Origin: Actinomycetota bacterium
GTDB taxonomy: Bacteria > Actinomycetota > Thermoleophilia > Gaiellales > Gaiellaceae
Assembly (NCBI GenBank): GCA_003162235.1
Contig: PMMN01000048.1
Coordinates: forward strand, 34,535 to 45,750
DNA: 11,216 bases
Direction: 5' to 3'
Positions 1 to 6,571 of this stretch are shown one piece after another. Numbering within the stretch: position 1 is the stretch's first letter; every line of letters starts with the position of its first letter. Both the position numbers and the translations under genes were made by a program. The notes beneath the pieces were generated by a model. It was given only the letters and a program-made list of their open reading frames with translations, made no database searches and was not told the DNA's origin.

Positions 1-965
1 GAGTGCCCGGTGATCCAGCCGATATCGGCGGTGCAGAAGTAGACGTCGGAATCGGCTTTGAGATCGAAGATGTAGTAGTGGGTCGTTGCGGCACCGACCA
101 GGTAACCGGCGGTGGTGTGAACGACTCCCTTCGGCTTCGCGGTCGTGCCGCTCGTATACATGAGGAAGAGAAGGTCTTCCGAATCCATCGGCTCGCAGGG
201 GCAACTTGCCGGGTCGCTCGCGGCGTCCTTGGCCAGGTCTTCGTAGTGAATGTCGCGCCCGTCAGTCCAGGCCACGTCGCCGCCGCTGTGGGTGACGACG
301 AGCACCTTCTCGATCTTGGGCGTATTGAGCAGGGCCTCGTCCGCAATCTTCTTGAGCCCGAGCGGCTTACCGCGCCGGTAGCCCTCGTCCTGGGTGATCA
401 GAATCTCGGCCTCGAAGTCGTTGGCGCGGTCGGCCAGCGATTCGGCCGAGAAGCCGCCGAAGACGACGCAGTGCGGGGCGCCGAGGCGCGCGCAGGCGAG
501 CATGGCGACGGGCAGCTCCGCGATCATCCCCAGGTAGATGGCGACGTGGGTGCCCTTCTTGACGCCGAGCGACTTGAGCACGTTGGCGAAGCGGACTACC
601 TCGCTCTGCAGATCGGCGTAGGTCAGGGTGCGCCTGGTGTTCTCCAGCTCGCCTTCCCAGTAGAAGGCGACCTTGTCGCCGGCGCCCGACTCGACGTGGC
701 GATCGACGCAGTTGTAACAGACGTTGAGCTTGCCACCGAGGTACCACTTGGAGTAGGGCATCTCCCACTCGTAGAGCTTGCTGAAGGGCTCGAACCAGGA
801 AACTCGGGTCTTGCCTTCTGTGTCCCAGAACTCCTCGAAGTCGCGCTCGTAGATATCGGCCTTGGCGTTGGCCTGAGCGGCGAACTCAGGCGACGGCGGG
901 ATGCGAAGCTCGCCGTCCGTAGACATCATGTGAATGGCGTGCTCGCCCTGCTCGCTGCTACCCAT
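1..965 (-). CDS. acs: Acetyl-CoA synthetase (AMP-forming), N-terminal half, cut by the window edge
   Basis: Activates acetate with ATP to acetyl-AMP and then forms acetyl-CoA in the cytoplasm. Only the first 321 residues are present; the family is usually about 650 residues, so roughly half lies beyond base 1. The N-terminal ACAS domain shows WYLGGKLNVCYNCVDRH at residues 74-90, typical of Acs. The AMP-binding P-loop, YTSGTTAKPKGVVHT, is at 270-284; it has Ala276 where Gly is most common (STGKPKG). GWITGH at 316-321 matches the following conserved block. The ATG at 963-965 is preceded by a perfect AGGAGGT (bases 971-977, minus strand) with a 5-base spacer, which fixes the start; Met13/Met14 are less likely. 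The gene faces away from the tRNA and reductase and has a long upstream region. Propionyl-CoA synthetase is a less likely alternative. Confidence 0.95.
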   Translation of the reverse strand, partial: MGSSEQGEHAIHMMSTDGELRIPPSPEFAAQANAKADIYERDFEEFWDTEGKTRVSWFEPFSKLYEWEMPYSKWYLGGKLNVCYNCVDRHVESGAGDKVAFYWEGELENTRRTLTYADLQSEVVRFANVLKSLGVKKGTHVAIYLGMIAELPVAMLACARLGAPHCVVFGGFSAESLADRANDFEAEILITQDEGYRRGKPLGLKKIADEALLNTPKIEKVLVVTHSGGDVAWTDGRDIHYEDLAKDAASDPASCPCEPMDSEDLLFLMYTSGTTAKPKGVVHTTAGYLVGAATTHYYIFDLKADSDVYFCTADIGWITGH

Positions 966-1138
966 TCCCGACCTCCTGGAGTGTGTCCGTCTTCGACGAG
1001 AGCTCTACGTCATCTCGGCTGACGAGCTTGTCTCCGACCGGCGACCGATTTTCGTCGCCACGCGGTTGTTCCAGCCAGCAAGAATGACCTGGTTATTTTC
1101 GGGCACAAGGCTACCATCGCCAGCTCGGAAACAACGAT

Positions 1139-1154
1139 TCGGGCGATAGCCCGA
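1139..1154. repeat. Short perfect hairpin TCGGGC-GATA-GCCCGA
   Basis: A perfect 6-bp stem closes a four-base loop (GATA), about 175 bases upstream of the acs start. It could act in the acs leader or be an operator. No function can be assigned from sequence alone. Confidence 0.35.
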
Positions 1155-1190
1155 CCCCGGTCAGCGCGATCGGCATTTCGTAGCGCTTCC

Positions 1191-1239
1191 ACCGGCGCCG
1201 CACGGCCAGCAACACTCCAAGAAAGCGAGGGGCGCCGGT
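1191..1239. repeat. 9-bp inverted repeat ACCGGCGCC ... GGCGCCGGT
   Basis: The arms lie at 1191-1199 and 1231-1239 with 31 bases between them. Each arm contains the self-complementary GGCGCC. The right arm runs into GGTTCGAAT, which resembles a tRNA T-loop, but no matching 3' stem follows. It may be a regulatory site, a terminator or a tRNA relic. Confidence 0.35.
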
Positions 1240-1316
1240 TCGAATTCGTTATCCGCCGACGACCTTGCGTTGAAACGGCGTGCGGGTAACGCTCGCGTAC
1301 TACGCTTATGGCCGAT

Positions 1317-1390
1317 GGCGGAGTAGCTCAGCTGGTTAGAGCGACGGACTCATAACCCGTAGGTCGCCGGTTCGAGCCCGGCCTCCGCCA
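1317..1390 (+). tRNA. tRNA-Met (anticodon CAT), elongator type
   Basis: A complete cloverleaf can be drawn. The acceptor stem is GGCGGAG (1317-1323) with CTCCGCC (1383-1389). The D stem is GCTC/GAGC (1326-1329, 1339-1342). The anticodon stem is ACGGA/CCCGT (1344-1348, 1356-1360) with one A-C mismatch next to the loop. Anticodon CAT is at 1351-1353. The T stem is GCCGG/CCGGC around loop TTCGAGC. The discriminator is A1390 and the CCA end is not encoded (CCT follows). The paired G1-C72 and the lack of three G-C pairs in the anticodon stem argue against initiator tRNA. A lysidine-modified tRNA-Ile2, which also has CAT, cannot be fully excluded. Confidence 0.95.
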
Positions 1391-1405
1391 CCTCGCGCCC
1401 TCGGC

Positions 1406-1452
1406 CGGCGGCTCCCTCCGGCCGGGTGTGTGACCGGCCTACGGAGCCGCCG
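1406..1452. terminator. Long GC-rich stem-loop behind tRNA-Met, candidate terminator
   Basis: A perfect 10-bp outer stem, CGGCGGCTCC (1406-1415) with GGAGCCGCCG (1443-1452), encloses a second stem GGCCGG/CCGGCC (1420-1425, 1434-1439) with an eight-base loop. An alternative stem, CGGCCGG/CCGGCCG (1402-1408, 1418-1424), competes with it. There is no direct U-tract; only TTTT at 1464-1467 lies downstream. Its place 16 bases after the tRNA makes transcription termination or 3'-end processing the likely role. Confidence 0.5.
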
Positions 1453-1540
1453 ATCGCACGTCGTTTTCGGAGTCGTGCGGCAATACCGTGGTTTCTTCGG
1501 CGACGCGCCGGCGGTGTTTCTCATCTGCGCCGGGCGGTCA

Positions 1541-1553
1541 TAGACTCTGCGAT
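1541..1553 (+). promoter_or_regulatory. -10-like box for a leaderless aldo/keto reductase transcript
   Basis: TAGACT (1541-1546) lies exactly 7 bases before ATG 1554, and no Shine-Dalgarno sequence is present. Transcription would then begin at or next to the A of the start codon. I see no clear -35 box. Confidence 0.4.
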
Positions 1554-2582
1554 ATGGAGATGCGCGTTCTCGGCCGGACGGGCGTGCGGGTGAGCCCGCT
1601 CTGTCTCGGCGCGATGATGTTCGGGGCCTGGGGCAACCCCGACCACGAGGACGCGATCCGAATCATCCACCGGGCGCTCGACGCGGGCATCAACTTCATC
1701 GATACGGCTGACGTCTACTCGCGCGGAGAGTCGGAGGAGATCGTCGGCAAGGCGCTTGCCGGCGGCAGGCGCGAGCGCGTCGTACTGGCCACCAAGGTGC
1801 ACGGGACGATGGGCGAGGACGCGAACGAGCAGGGAAACTCGCGTCGCTGGATCACGCGCGAAGTGGACGCGAGCCTGCGCCGTCTCGGCACCGACTGGAT
1901 CGATCTCTACCAGATCCACCGTCCCGATTCGTCCTGCGCGATCGAGGAGACGCTTGCCGCCCTGACCGACCTCGTCCGCGCCGGCAAGATCCGCTACTTC
2001 GGTAGCTCGACCTTCCCGGCGCACGAGATAGTCGAGGCGCAATGGGTCTCCGAGAGGAGAGGGCTCGGACGCTTCGTCTGCGAGCAGCCGCCCTACTCGA
2101 TGCTCGTGCGCGGGGTCGAGGCGGACGTACTGCCCGTCTGCGAGCAGTACGGGGTCGGCGTCATTCCCTGGAGCCCGCTGGGGGGAGGCTGGCTTTCCGG
2201 CCGCTATCGAAAGGACGCGAGGGTTCCTAGCTCCCATCGTGCGAAGCTGGTTGCGAACCGCTACGACATGACGCTGCCGGTGAATCAGGCGAAACTCGAG
2301 GCCGCGGATCGGCTCGCTGCGCTCGCCGAAGAAGCCGGTCTCTCGCTCGTTCAGATGGCACTCGCTTTCGTGCTCGAGCATCCGGCTGTGACGGCGGCGA
2401 TCATCGGCCCGCGCACGCTGGAGCAGCTCGAAGGGCAGCTTGGCGCGGACGAGATCAGGCTCGACCCACAACTGCTCGACCGCATCGACGAGGTAGTTCC
2501 GCCGGGGACGACGATCAACCCGGTCGACCGGGGCTGGGATCCGCCCTCGCTCGCTTCGCCGAAGTCGAGGCGCCGGAGTTAG
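1554..2582 (+). CDS. Aldo/keto reductase
   Basis: Predicted NADPH-dependent carbonyl reductase with a TIM-barrel fold, 342 residues, a usual length for the family. The catalytic tetrad is visible: Asp50 and Tyr55 in NFIDTADVYS (47-56), Lys81 in LATK, and His122 in YQIHRPD. The SPLGGGWLSGRY stretch (207-218) and the IIGPRT motif near residue 304 match the nucleotide-binding C-terminal part seen in aryl-alcohol dehydrogenase/YajO-like members. The frame is open back to base 1488, but similarity starts with MEMRVLGRTG, and the -10-like box directly before ATG 1554 supports this start; Met3 at 1560 is the alternative. The gene stands alone and its stop abuts the stop of the opposing gene. The physiological substrate cannot be told from sequence. 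Confidence 0.93.
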   Translation: MEMRVLGRTGVRVSPLCLGAMMFGAWGNPDHEDAIRIIHRALDAGINFIDTADVYSRGESEEIVGKALAGGRRERVVLATKVHGTMGEDANEQGNSRRWITREVDASLRRLGTDWIDLYQIHRPDSSCAIEETLAALTDLVRAGKIRYFGSSTFPAHEIVEAQWVSERRGLGRFVCEQPPYSMLVRGVEADVLPVCEQYGVGVIPWSPLGGGWLSGRYRKDARVPSSHRAKLVANRYDMTLPVNQAKLEAADRLAALAEEAGLSLVQMALAFVLEHPAVTAAIIGPRTLEQLEGQLGADEIRLDPQLLDRIDEVVPPGTTINPVDRGWDPPSLASPKSRRRS

Positions 2583-3362
2583 TCAGCGCTTCGGGCGTAG
2601 CGAGAGCAGGCGCAGGGTGAAGTCTTCGCTGTAGTGGACGCGCCCGACAAAGAGCGATCGGCTGGTGCGGCTCTGCATGGTGATGCGGAGCGGAAGGGAG
2701 TTGGCGGCGTCCAGCCACCAGTCGATGGTCTCGGTCCCGCCGGTTGCGCCGCCGTGGATAGAAAGGGTTGTCCGGGCATGGACGGCTCGGACGGACTTGC
2801 CTCCGACCTTGATCGTGGCCCGCCCGAGAATGTGCACGGCGCCGTTCTCTGCCACTTGATGGGCGCTGCAGCGGAACGGATCGACCACACCGCGCACGGG
2901 CTTTACGGGTAAGAGAAGGCGGTTACTGCAGGTGTAGGTCGCGTGGTCGTGCTGGCCGAAGAAGCTGTGCCTTTCGTCCGAGAGGCGGAGCACCGTTCCG
3001 GCCGCGGTCGAGCAGAAGGTCCAGATCGTCGATCGTCCCTGGAGCGCCGTCCAGCGCAGCTGCACGCCGCAGGGTATCTCGATCGCTGTGATGCTGGTCG
3101 TGGCGGGATAGGTGTGGTGGGCGCCGCCCAGAGCGTCGATCGACTCGTGGCCTTTGGTGGCGTACAGATAGACGCCGTTGAGCGCGCCTGAACCGTGCTT
3201 GTTGGCGCGGTAGAAGTGGAGCGCCTCCTTGACCGAAGCCGCCTGACTGGAATCGTGGAGGATGAGTCCCGTCGCCCAGGCGATCACGAGCGCCGAGACG
3301 AGAGCCACCGCTCCGGCGCAGAGCCAGATCGCGACACGCTTGAGGCGCTTACCGCGCTTCAT
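2583..3362 (-). CDS. Membrane-anchored extracytoplasmic protein with four cysteines, function unknown
   Basis: 259 residues. A basic N-terminus (MKRGKRLKR) leads into one hydrophobic segment at about 11-35, read as a signal anchor, so most of the protein should lie outside the membrane. Four cysteines in that part (98, 117, 145, 165) could form two disulfides. Recognisable blocks are GVYLYATKGHESIDALGG (63-80), the YPATTSITAIEIPCG stretch (85-99), and SFFGQHDHATYTC (133-145). Similar unnamed proteins are, to my recollection, found in other actinobacteria; I know no assigned function. The C-terminal part (about 165-259) looks beta-rich, with a DWWLDAANSLPLR stretch recalling lipoprotein-type folds, but this is weak. 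The stop touches the reductase stop. The start is ATG 3360-3362, without a Shine-Dalgarno but with a -10-like box 7 bases upstream. Confidence 0.82.
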   Translation of the reverse strand: MKRGKRLKRVAIWLCAGAVALVSALVIAWATGLILHDSSQAASVKEALHFYRANKHGSGALNGVYLYATKGHESIDALGGAHHTYPATTSITAIEIPCGVQLRWTALQGRSTIWTFCSTAAGTVLRLSDERHSFFGQHDHATYTCSNRLLLPVKPVRGVVDPFRCSAHQVAENGAVHILGRATIKVGGKSVRAVHARTTLSIHGGATGGTETIDWWLDAANSLPLRITMQSRTSRSLFVGRVHYSEDFTLRLLSLRPKR

Positions 3363-3375
3363 CGAGAAGACCCTA
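3363..3375 (-). promoter_or_regulatory. -10-like box for leaderless start of the four-cysteine protein
   Basis: On the minus strand TAGGGT (3375-3370) is followed by 7 bases and then the ATG at 3362. No Shine-Dalgarno sequence lies at normal distance. No clear -35 box is seen. Confidence 0.35.
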
Positions 3376-3440
3376 ACCTCTATGGTTGATCTGTGCGGCG
3401 GGCGCTGCCGGTCGCCTCGGGGCCAGCCGCAGGACGTCGT

Positions 3441-3490
3441 TTGCGGTTGCGGTCGCCGGATAGCTACTCTCGAAGCACCGCCTGGGAGGG
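3441..3490 (+). promoter_or_regulatory. Possible promoter and Shine-Dalgarno site of gltD
   Basis: TTGCGG (3441-3446) and TACTCT (3465-3470) are spaced by 18 bases, a weak sigma70-like match. GGGAGGG (3484-3490) lies 6 bases before ATG 3497 and decides the start of gltD. The ribosome binding site is convincing; the promoter is tentative. Confidence 0.4.
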
Positions 3491-3496
3491 CGGTTC

Positions 3497-4921
3497 ATGG
3501 CACAAGAGACCGGTTCTGTTGACAGGCCGCGCGTCGGCCCCTCGTATTTGCCCGTTCAGGAGCGGTTGAAGACGTGGACCGAGTTCACGATCCTTCCCGA
3601 CGAGGAGGTGCTGAGCGAGCAGGCCGGTCGCTGCATCGACTGCGGCGTGCCCTACTGCCACACTCTCGGTTGCCCGCTTGGGAATCTGATTCCGGAATGG
3701 AACGAGCTCGTCTCTCACGGCGACTGGTACGAGGCCTTTCTTCGCCTGGACGCGACCAACAACCTGCCGGAGATCACCGGCCGGATCTGCCCGGCGCCCT
3801 GCGAGGCTGCCTGCACGCTCGCCGTGAACACCGATGCGGTCACGATCGAGCAGACCGAGCTCGCCATCGTCGAGCACGCCTTCGCGGCCGGGTGGGTGGT
3901 TCCGCGACCTCCGGCGCAGCTGAGCGGTCGCAGCGTCGCCATCGTCGGTAGCGGGCCTGCCGGCCTCTCCGCAGCCCAGCAGCTTCGCCGTGCCGGGCAC
4001 GAAGTGACGGTATTCGAGCGATCGCCTCGTATCGGTGGTCTCCTCCGCTACGGCATTCCCGATTTCAAGCTCGAGAAGCGAATCATCGATCGGCGCCTGG
4101 AGCAGATGGCGGCCGAGGGAGTTGGCTTCGAGACCGGCGTAACGGTCGGCGAGGATATCCCTGCCGCCGAACTGCTCGAGAAGTTCGACGCCGTCCTGCT
4201 GGCGATCGGCGCGGGCGAGCCCCGCGATCTACCCGTTCCCGGGCGCGACTTCGGCGGGATCCACTTTGCGATGGACTTCCTCGTCCCGGCCAACCGCTTC
4301 GGCGCCGGCGAGATCGACGCGAACGAGATCATCTCGGCGGAGGGCAAGGACGTGCTCGTGATCGGCGGCGGCGACACCGGCTCGGACTGCGTCGGCACCG
4401 CCAACCGGCTCGGCGCCAAGTCCGTGCGCCAGATCGAGATCCTGCCCAAGCCGCTCGAGTGGACCGAGAAGGGAAACCCGAACTGGCCCTACTGGCCGAA
4501 CATCGTGCGCACGTCCAGCTCCCATCTGGAAGGCTGCGAACGCGACTGGTCGTTGACGGCGCGCAGCTTCGCGGGCAGCGAAGGACACGTCCACGAGGCC
4601 GAGCTCGTGCGCGTGGAGTGGAAGCCGTCCGGCAACGGTGCCCCGCCCCGGCCCGAAGAGGTGCCGGGCAGTGCCTTCAGCGTCGAGGCCGACCTCGTGC
4701 TCCTCGCCATGGGTTTCGTCCATGTCGAGCACTCGAGGCTGGTGAAGGATCTCGGCCTCGATCTCGACGGACGCGGCAATATCCAGGTCTCGGGGCACGC
4801 AACCTCGGTCGCCGGCGCCTACACGGCCGGCGACGCCCACACGGGCGCCTCGCTCATCGTCACCGCCGCTCACCACGGCCGCGAGGCCGCCAGGGCGATC
4901 GACGAGTTCCTGCGCGACTGA
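3497..4921 (+). CDS. gltD: Glutamate synthase, small (NADPH) subunit
   Basis: Feeds electrons from NADPH through FAD and iron-sulfur clusters to the large subunit GltB, which makes two glutamates from glutamine and 2-oxoglutarate in the cytoplasm. 474 residues, normal for GltD. The N-terminal domain carries C46xxC49, C54 and C59 (CIDCGVPYC) and C98, C102, C106 (RICPAPCEAAC), the expected 4Fe-4S ligands. The FAD-binding GSGPAG is at 151-156 and the NADPH-binding GGGDTGSDC at 290-298. The closing FAD motif AGDAHTGASLIVTAAHHGR is at 444-462. A clear Shine-Dalgarno supports the start. No gltB lies within the window and both flanking genes are on the opposite strand, so the subunit gene is not in the usual gltBD pair. 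It could serve a distant gltB or act as a related NADPH-dependent dehydrogenase subunit. Confidence 0.93.
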   Translation: MAQETGSVDRPRVGPSYLPVQERLKTWTEFTILPDEEVLSEQAGRCIDCGVPYCHTLGCPLGNLIPEWNELVSHGDWYEAFLRLDATNNLPEITGRICPAPCEAACTLAVNTDAVTIEQTELAIVEHAFAAGWVVPRPPAQLSGRSVAIVGSGPAGLSAAQQLRRAGHEVTVFERSPRIGGLLRYGIPDFKLEKRIIDRRLEQMAAEGVGFETGVTVGEDIPAAELLEKFDAVLLAIGAGEPRDLPVPGRDFGGIHFAMDFLVPANRFGAGEIDANEIISAEGKDVLVIGGGDTGSDCVGTANRLGAKSVRQIEILPKPLEWTEKGNPNWPYWPNIVRTSSSHLEGCERDWSLTARSFAGSEGHVHEAELVRVEWKPSGNGAPPRPEEVPGSAFSVEADLVLLAMGFVHVEHSRLVKDLGLDLDGRGNIQVSGHATSVAGAYTAGDAHTGASLIVTAAHHGREAARAIDEFLRD

Positions 4922-4933
4922 GGGCAGACCGGA

Positions 4934-4966
4934 CGCCGGGTTTCTCGGCGCGTGTTCGGGGAAACC
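4934..4966. terminator. Candidate two-way terminator between gltD and the ATP-grasp gene
   Basis: In the short gap between two convergent genes, CGCCG/CGGCG (4934-4938, 4946-4950) and GGTTTC/GAAACC (4939-4944, 4961-4966) can form alternative hairpins. There is no long U-tract. The position favours termination, but the stems are short. Confidence 0.3.
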
Positions 4967-4980
4967 GTGCTCAGGGCCAG

Positions 4981-5847
4981 CTAGGCGGCGTCGCGCGCGT
5001 TCAGGCGCGAGCCGGTTTCGGCGGCGAGCTCGAGCCGTTCGACCACGACGTCGAACACGTTCTCGTCGCTGTTGTAATCGAGCCCGAAATCGGGGGCCGC
5101 GTTCACCTCGAGCACGCAGAAGCCGCCTCCCGGCAGCGGCAAGATGTCGACGACCGCGAGCTCGAGGCACGTCATCTCGACGGCCTCGAGCGCCAACCTG
5201 GCGGCCCGCGGCTCGACCGTCTCGGCGACGCGTTGAGCGCCGCAGGAGACGTTCGTTCGCCACTCGCCGTCACATGCCCGCCGTCTCACCGCGCCGGCAA
5301 CCTCTCCATGGGCGACGAGCACGCGCAAGTCGAAACCGATCGGCGGAATGAGCTCTTGAGCGATCGCACCGCCGCGCTTGAGCCAGGGGCGACCTGCGAG
5401 CTTCTGCGCCAGCCGGTTCAACACGCGGATCTCCTCGACGCGGAAAACGTCCATCCCCCAGCTGCCGAAACGAGGCTTGATCACCTGCGGCAGCAAGGAG
5501 GCGAGTGCGCTCCAGTCGTCTGCTATCAGCCGAGTCCGCGGTGTTGGCACGAGGCCGCTCTCGAGCAGGCGCGCGCACAGAAGCTTGTCATGCCCGGCGA
5601 GGAGTGCCTCGGGCCGATTGAGGACGTGCACGCCGCGTCGTTCCAGCTCGACCAGATCGGAGAGACCGCGCTCTACTCCGTCCAGTGTCCGGCGCACGTC
5701 GAGGCGCGCAAGCGCGATGTCGCCGGGGCCGAGGACGTGCAGCGCCGCGCGCGGGTCGAGCACGCCGTAGGACTCGCTCGCCCGCCAGGCCGAGGCCAGG
5801 GCGACGTTCGTCTCCGTGTGAGAGTGAGCGACGATCGCGAAGGCCAT
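4981..5847 (-). CDS. RimK-like ATP-grasp ligase
   Basis: 288 residues with the ATP-grasp signature of the RimK/LysX group, enzymes that join an amino acid or amine to a carboxylate through an acyl-phosphate. An N-terminal domain (1-85) precedes the ATP-grasp part. Visible elements are HDK (86-88) at the start of the grasp domain, VIKPRFGSWGMDV (122-134) with probable nucleotide-binding Lys124, AQELIPPIGFDLRVLV (163-178) with Arg175, Asp234 in VVDIL, and LEVNAAPDF (246-254), where Glu247 and Asn249 are the expected metal ligands. The substrate is not evident: no small peptide substrate or tailoring partner is adjacent. Options include ribosomal-protein or cofactor glutamylation (RimK, F420 or mycothiol-type chemistry); I cannot choose. 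No Shine-Dalgarno precedes ATG 5845-5847. It is convergent with gltD and divergent from the deaminase gene. Confidence 0.87.
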   Translation of the reverse strand: MAFAIVAHSHTETNVALASAWRASESYGVLDPRAALHVLGPGDIALARLDVRRTLDGVERGLSDLVELERRGVHVLNRPEALLAGHDKLLCARLLESGLVPTPRTRLIADDWSALASLLPQVIKPRFGSWGMDVFRVEEIRVLNRLAQKLAGRPWLKRGGAIAQELIPPIGFDLRVLVAHGEVAGAVRRRACDGEWRTNVSCGAQRVAETVEPRAARLALEAVEMTCLELAVVDILPLPGGGFCVLEVNAAPDFGLDYNSDENVFDVVVERLELAAETGSRLNARDAA

Positions 5848-5925
5848 CGCCGTCAGCTTGACGCTCGCGGCCGTGTCTGTGTAGGGCCGTTACCAAGTTG
5901 TTCCAGTCCAGACGCGAAGTCGTCA

Positions 5926-5944
5926 CGCCTGATGCGCTCAGGCG
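5926..5944. repeat. 7-bp perfect inverted repeat CGCCTGA-N5-TCAGGCG
   Basis: A perfect dyad with a five-base centre in the 154-base region between the two divergent genes, just upstream of the likely deaminase promoter. It fits an operator or a hairpin in the minus-strand upstream region. No binder is known from the sequence. Confidence 0.4.
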
Positions 5945-5986
5945 AGCTTGGCGGCCAGCACGATATGAATCGCCCGGCCATGGTCA

Positions 5987-6001
5987 TACAATCTCCGACT
6001 G
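5987..6001 (+). promoter_or_regulatory. -10 box for the deaminase gene, leaderless or near-leaderless
   Basis: TACAAT (5987-5992) matches TATAAT in five of six bases and lies 9 bases before ATG 6002. There is no Shine-Dalgarno in the remaining space, so the transcript probably starts at or within about two bases of the start codon. The -35 region is weak. Confidence 0.5.
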
Positions 6002-6562
6002 ATGGCATCGGAATCGATCCGCCCGGAGCATCCCGAATACTTCATGCAGATCGCCATGGCCGTGCGCGAGCGGGCGAATTGCCTCGGTAGCCGCGTTGGC
6101 GCCGTGCTCGTCCTCGGTGATCGCGTGATCGCGACCGGTTACAACGGCACGCCCGAGAACATGACCAACTGCGACGAGGGTGGCTGCGATCGTTGCGCCC
6201 ATCGCGACCAGTACGAATCGGGCACGGCCTACGACGTCTGCATCTGCGTTCACGCTGAGCAGAACGCACTCCTCTCGGCCGCACGCTTCGGTACCGCGGT
6301 CGAGGGCACCGTCCTCTACACGACCACTCGCCCCTGCTTCGGCTGCACCAAGGAGCTTTTACAGGCTCACGTGAGCGCCGTTTACTACCTGCACGAATGG
6401 AGTCACCCCGACGAGCGGCTGGCGCAGGAGTACGAGCGACTGCAGGGTCGCTTTCCCGGGGGCGTCAAGAAGGTGGATATGCCGGACTCGCGCGAGGACT
6501 GGGCGCGTGGGCTCGCCGCCTCGGCTCCGTTCGATCTGGAGGCCGGCGGCGAAGAGGAGTAG
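6002..6562 (+). CDS. Deoxycytidylate (dCMP) deaminase family protein, ComEB-like
   Basis: Predicted zinc enzyme turning dCMP into dUMP for thymidylate supply, 186 residues. The catalytic motifs are HAE (His84, Glu86) and PCFGC (Cys112, Cys115), which hold the zinc and the proton-shuttling glutamate. GYNGTP (46-51) is the usual substrate-binding stretch. Between them lies a cysteine-rich insert with Cys57, Cys62, Cys65, Cys80 and Cys82 and His67, as seen in dCMP deaminases and ComEB, where a second zinc is bound. The acidic C-terminal tail is unremarkable. A free-standing cytidine or guanine deaminase is less likely given GYNGTP and the insert. The start is supported by a -10 box 9 bases upstream rather than by a Shine-Dalgarno. 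The gene ends 9 bases before the stop of the opposing membrane-protein gene. Confidence 0.88.
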   Translation: MASESIRPEHPEYFMQIAMAVRERANCLGSRVGAVLVLGDRVIATGYNGTPENMTNCDEGGCDRCAHRDQYESGTAYDVCICVHAEQNALLSAARFGTAVEGTVLYTTTRPCFGCTKELLQAHVSAVYYLHEWSHPDERLAQEYERLQGRFPGGVKKVDMPDSREDWARGLAASAPFDLEAGGEEE

Positions 6563-6571
6563 GGCGAACTC

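Larger units (their letters stand above)
966..1316. other. Gene-free stretch between acs and tRNA-Met, with inverted repeats
   Basis: No credible gene is seen in these 351 bases; the short open frames here lack family features. The stretch must hold the acs promoter (minus) and the tRNA promoter (plus), but I found no well-spaced -35/-10 pair for either. Visible structures are GGCGAC/GTCGCC at 1040-1045 and 1054-1059, TCGGGC-GATA-GCCCGA at 1139-1154, and a 9-bp inverted repeat ACCGGCGCC/GGCGCCGGT at 1191-1199 and 1231-1239. The first two lie in the probable acs leader. TACGCT at 1301-1306 is a possible tRNA -10 box. Confidence 0.5.

Noticed and set aside
3..1022. Open frame of 339 codons on the plus strand
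   Set aside because: It is antisense to acetyl-CoA synthetase, whose motifs are unmistakable. The translated shadow shows no family features.
1317..1390. Initiator tRNA-fMet
   Set aside because: The first acceptor pair is G-C rather than mismatched, and the anticodon stem lacks the three consecutive G-C pairs of initiators.
4229..5263. Open frame of 344 codons on the minus strand
   Set aside because: It overlaps gltD antisense and the ATP-grasp gene in another frame, and it is Arg/Gly-rich without motifs.
4459..6090. Open frame of 543 codons on the plus strand
   Set aside because: It overlaps gltD in another frame and lies antisense to the ATP-grasp gene. Its protein is Arg-rich with no motifs, whereas the overlapped frames carry full catalytic signatures. 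Long shadow frames are expected in GC-rich DNA.
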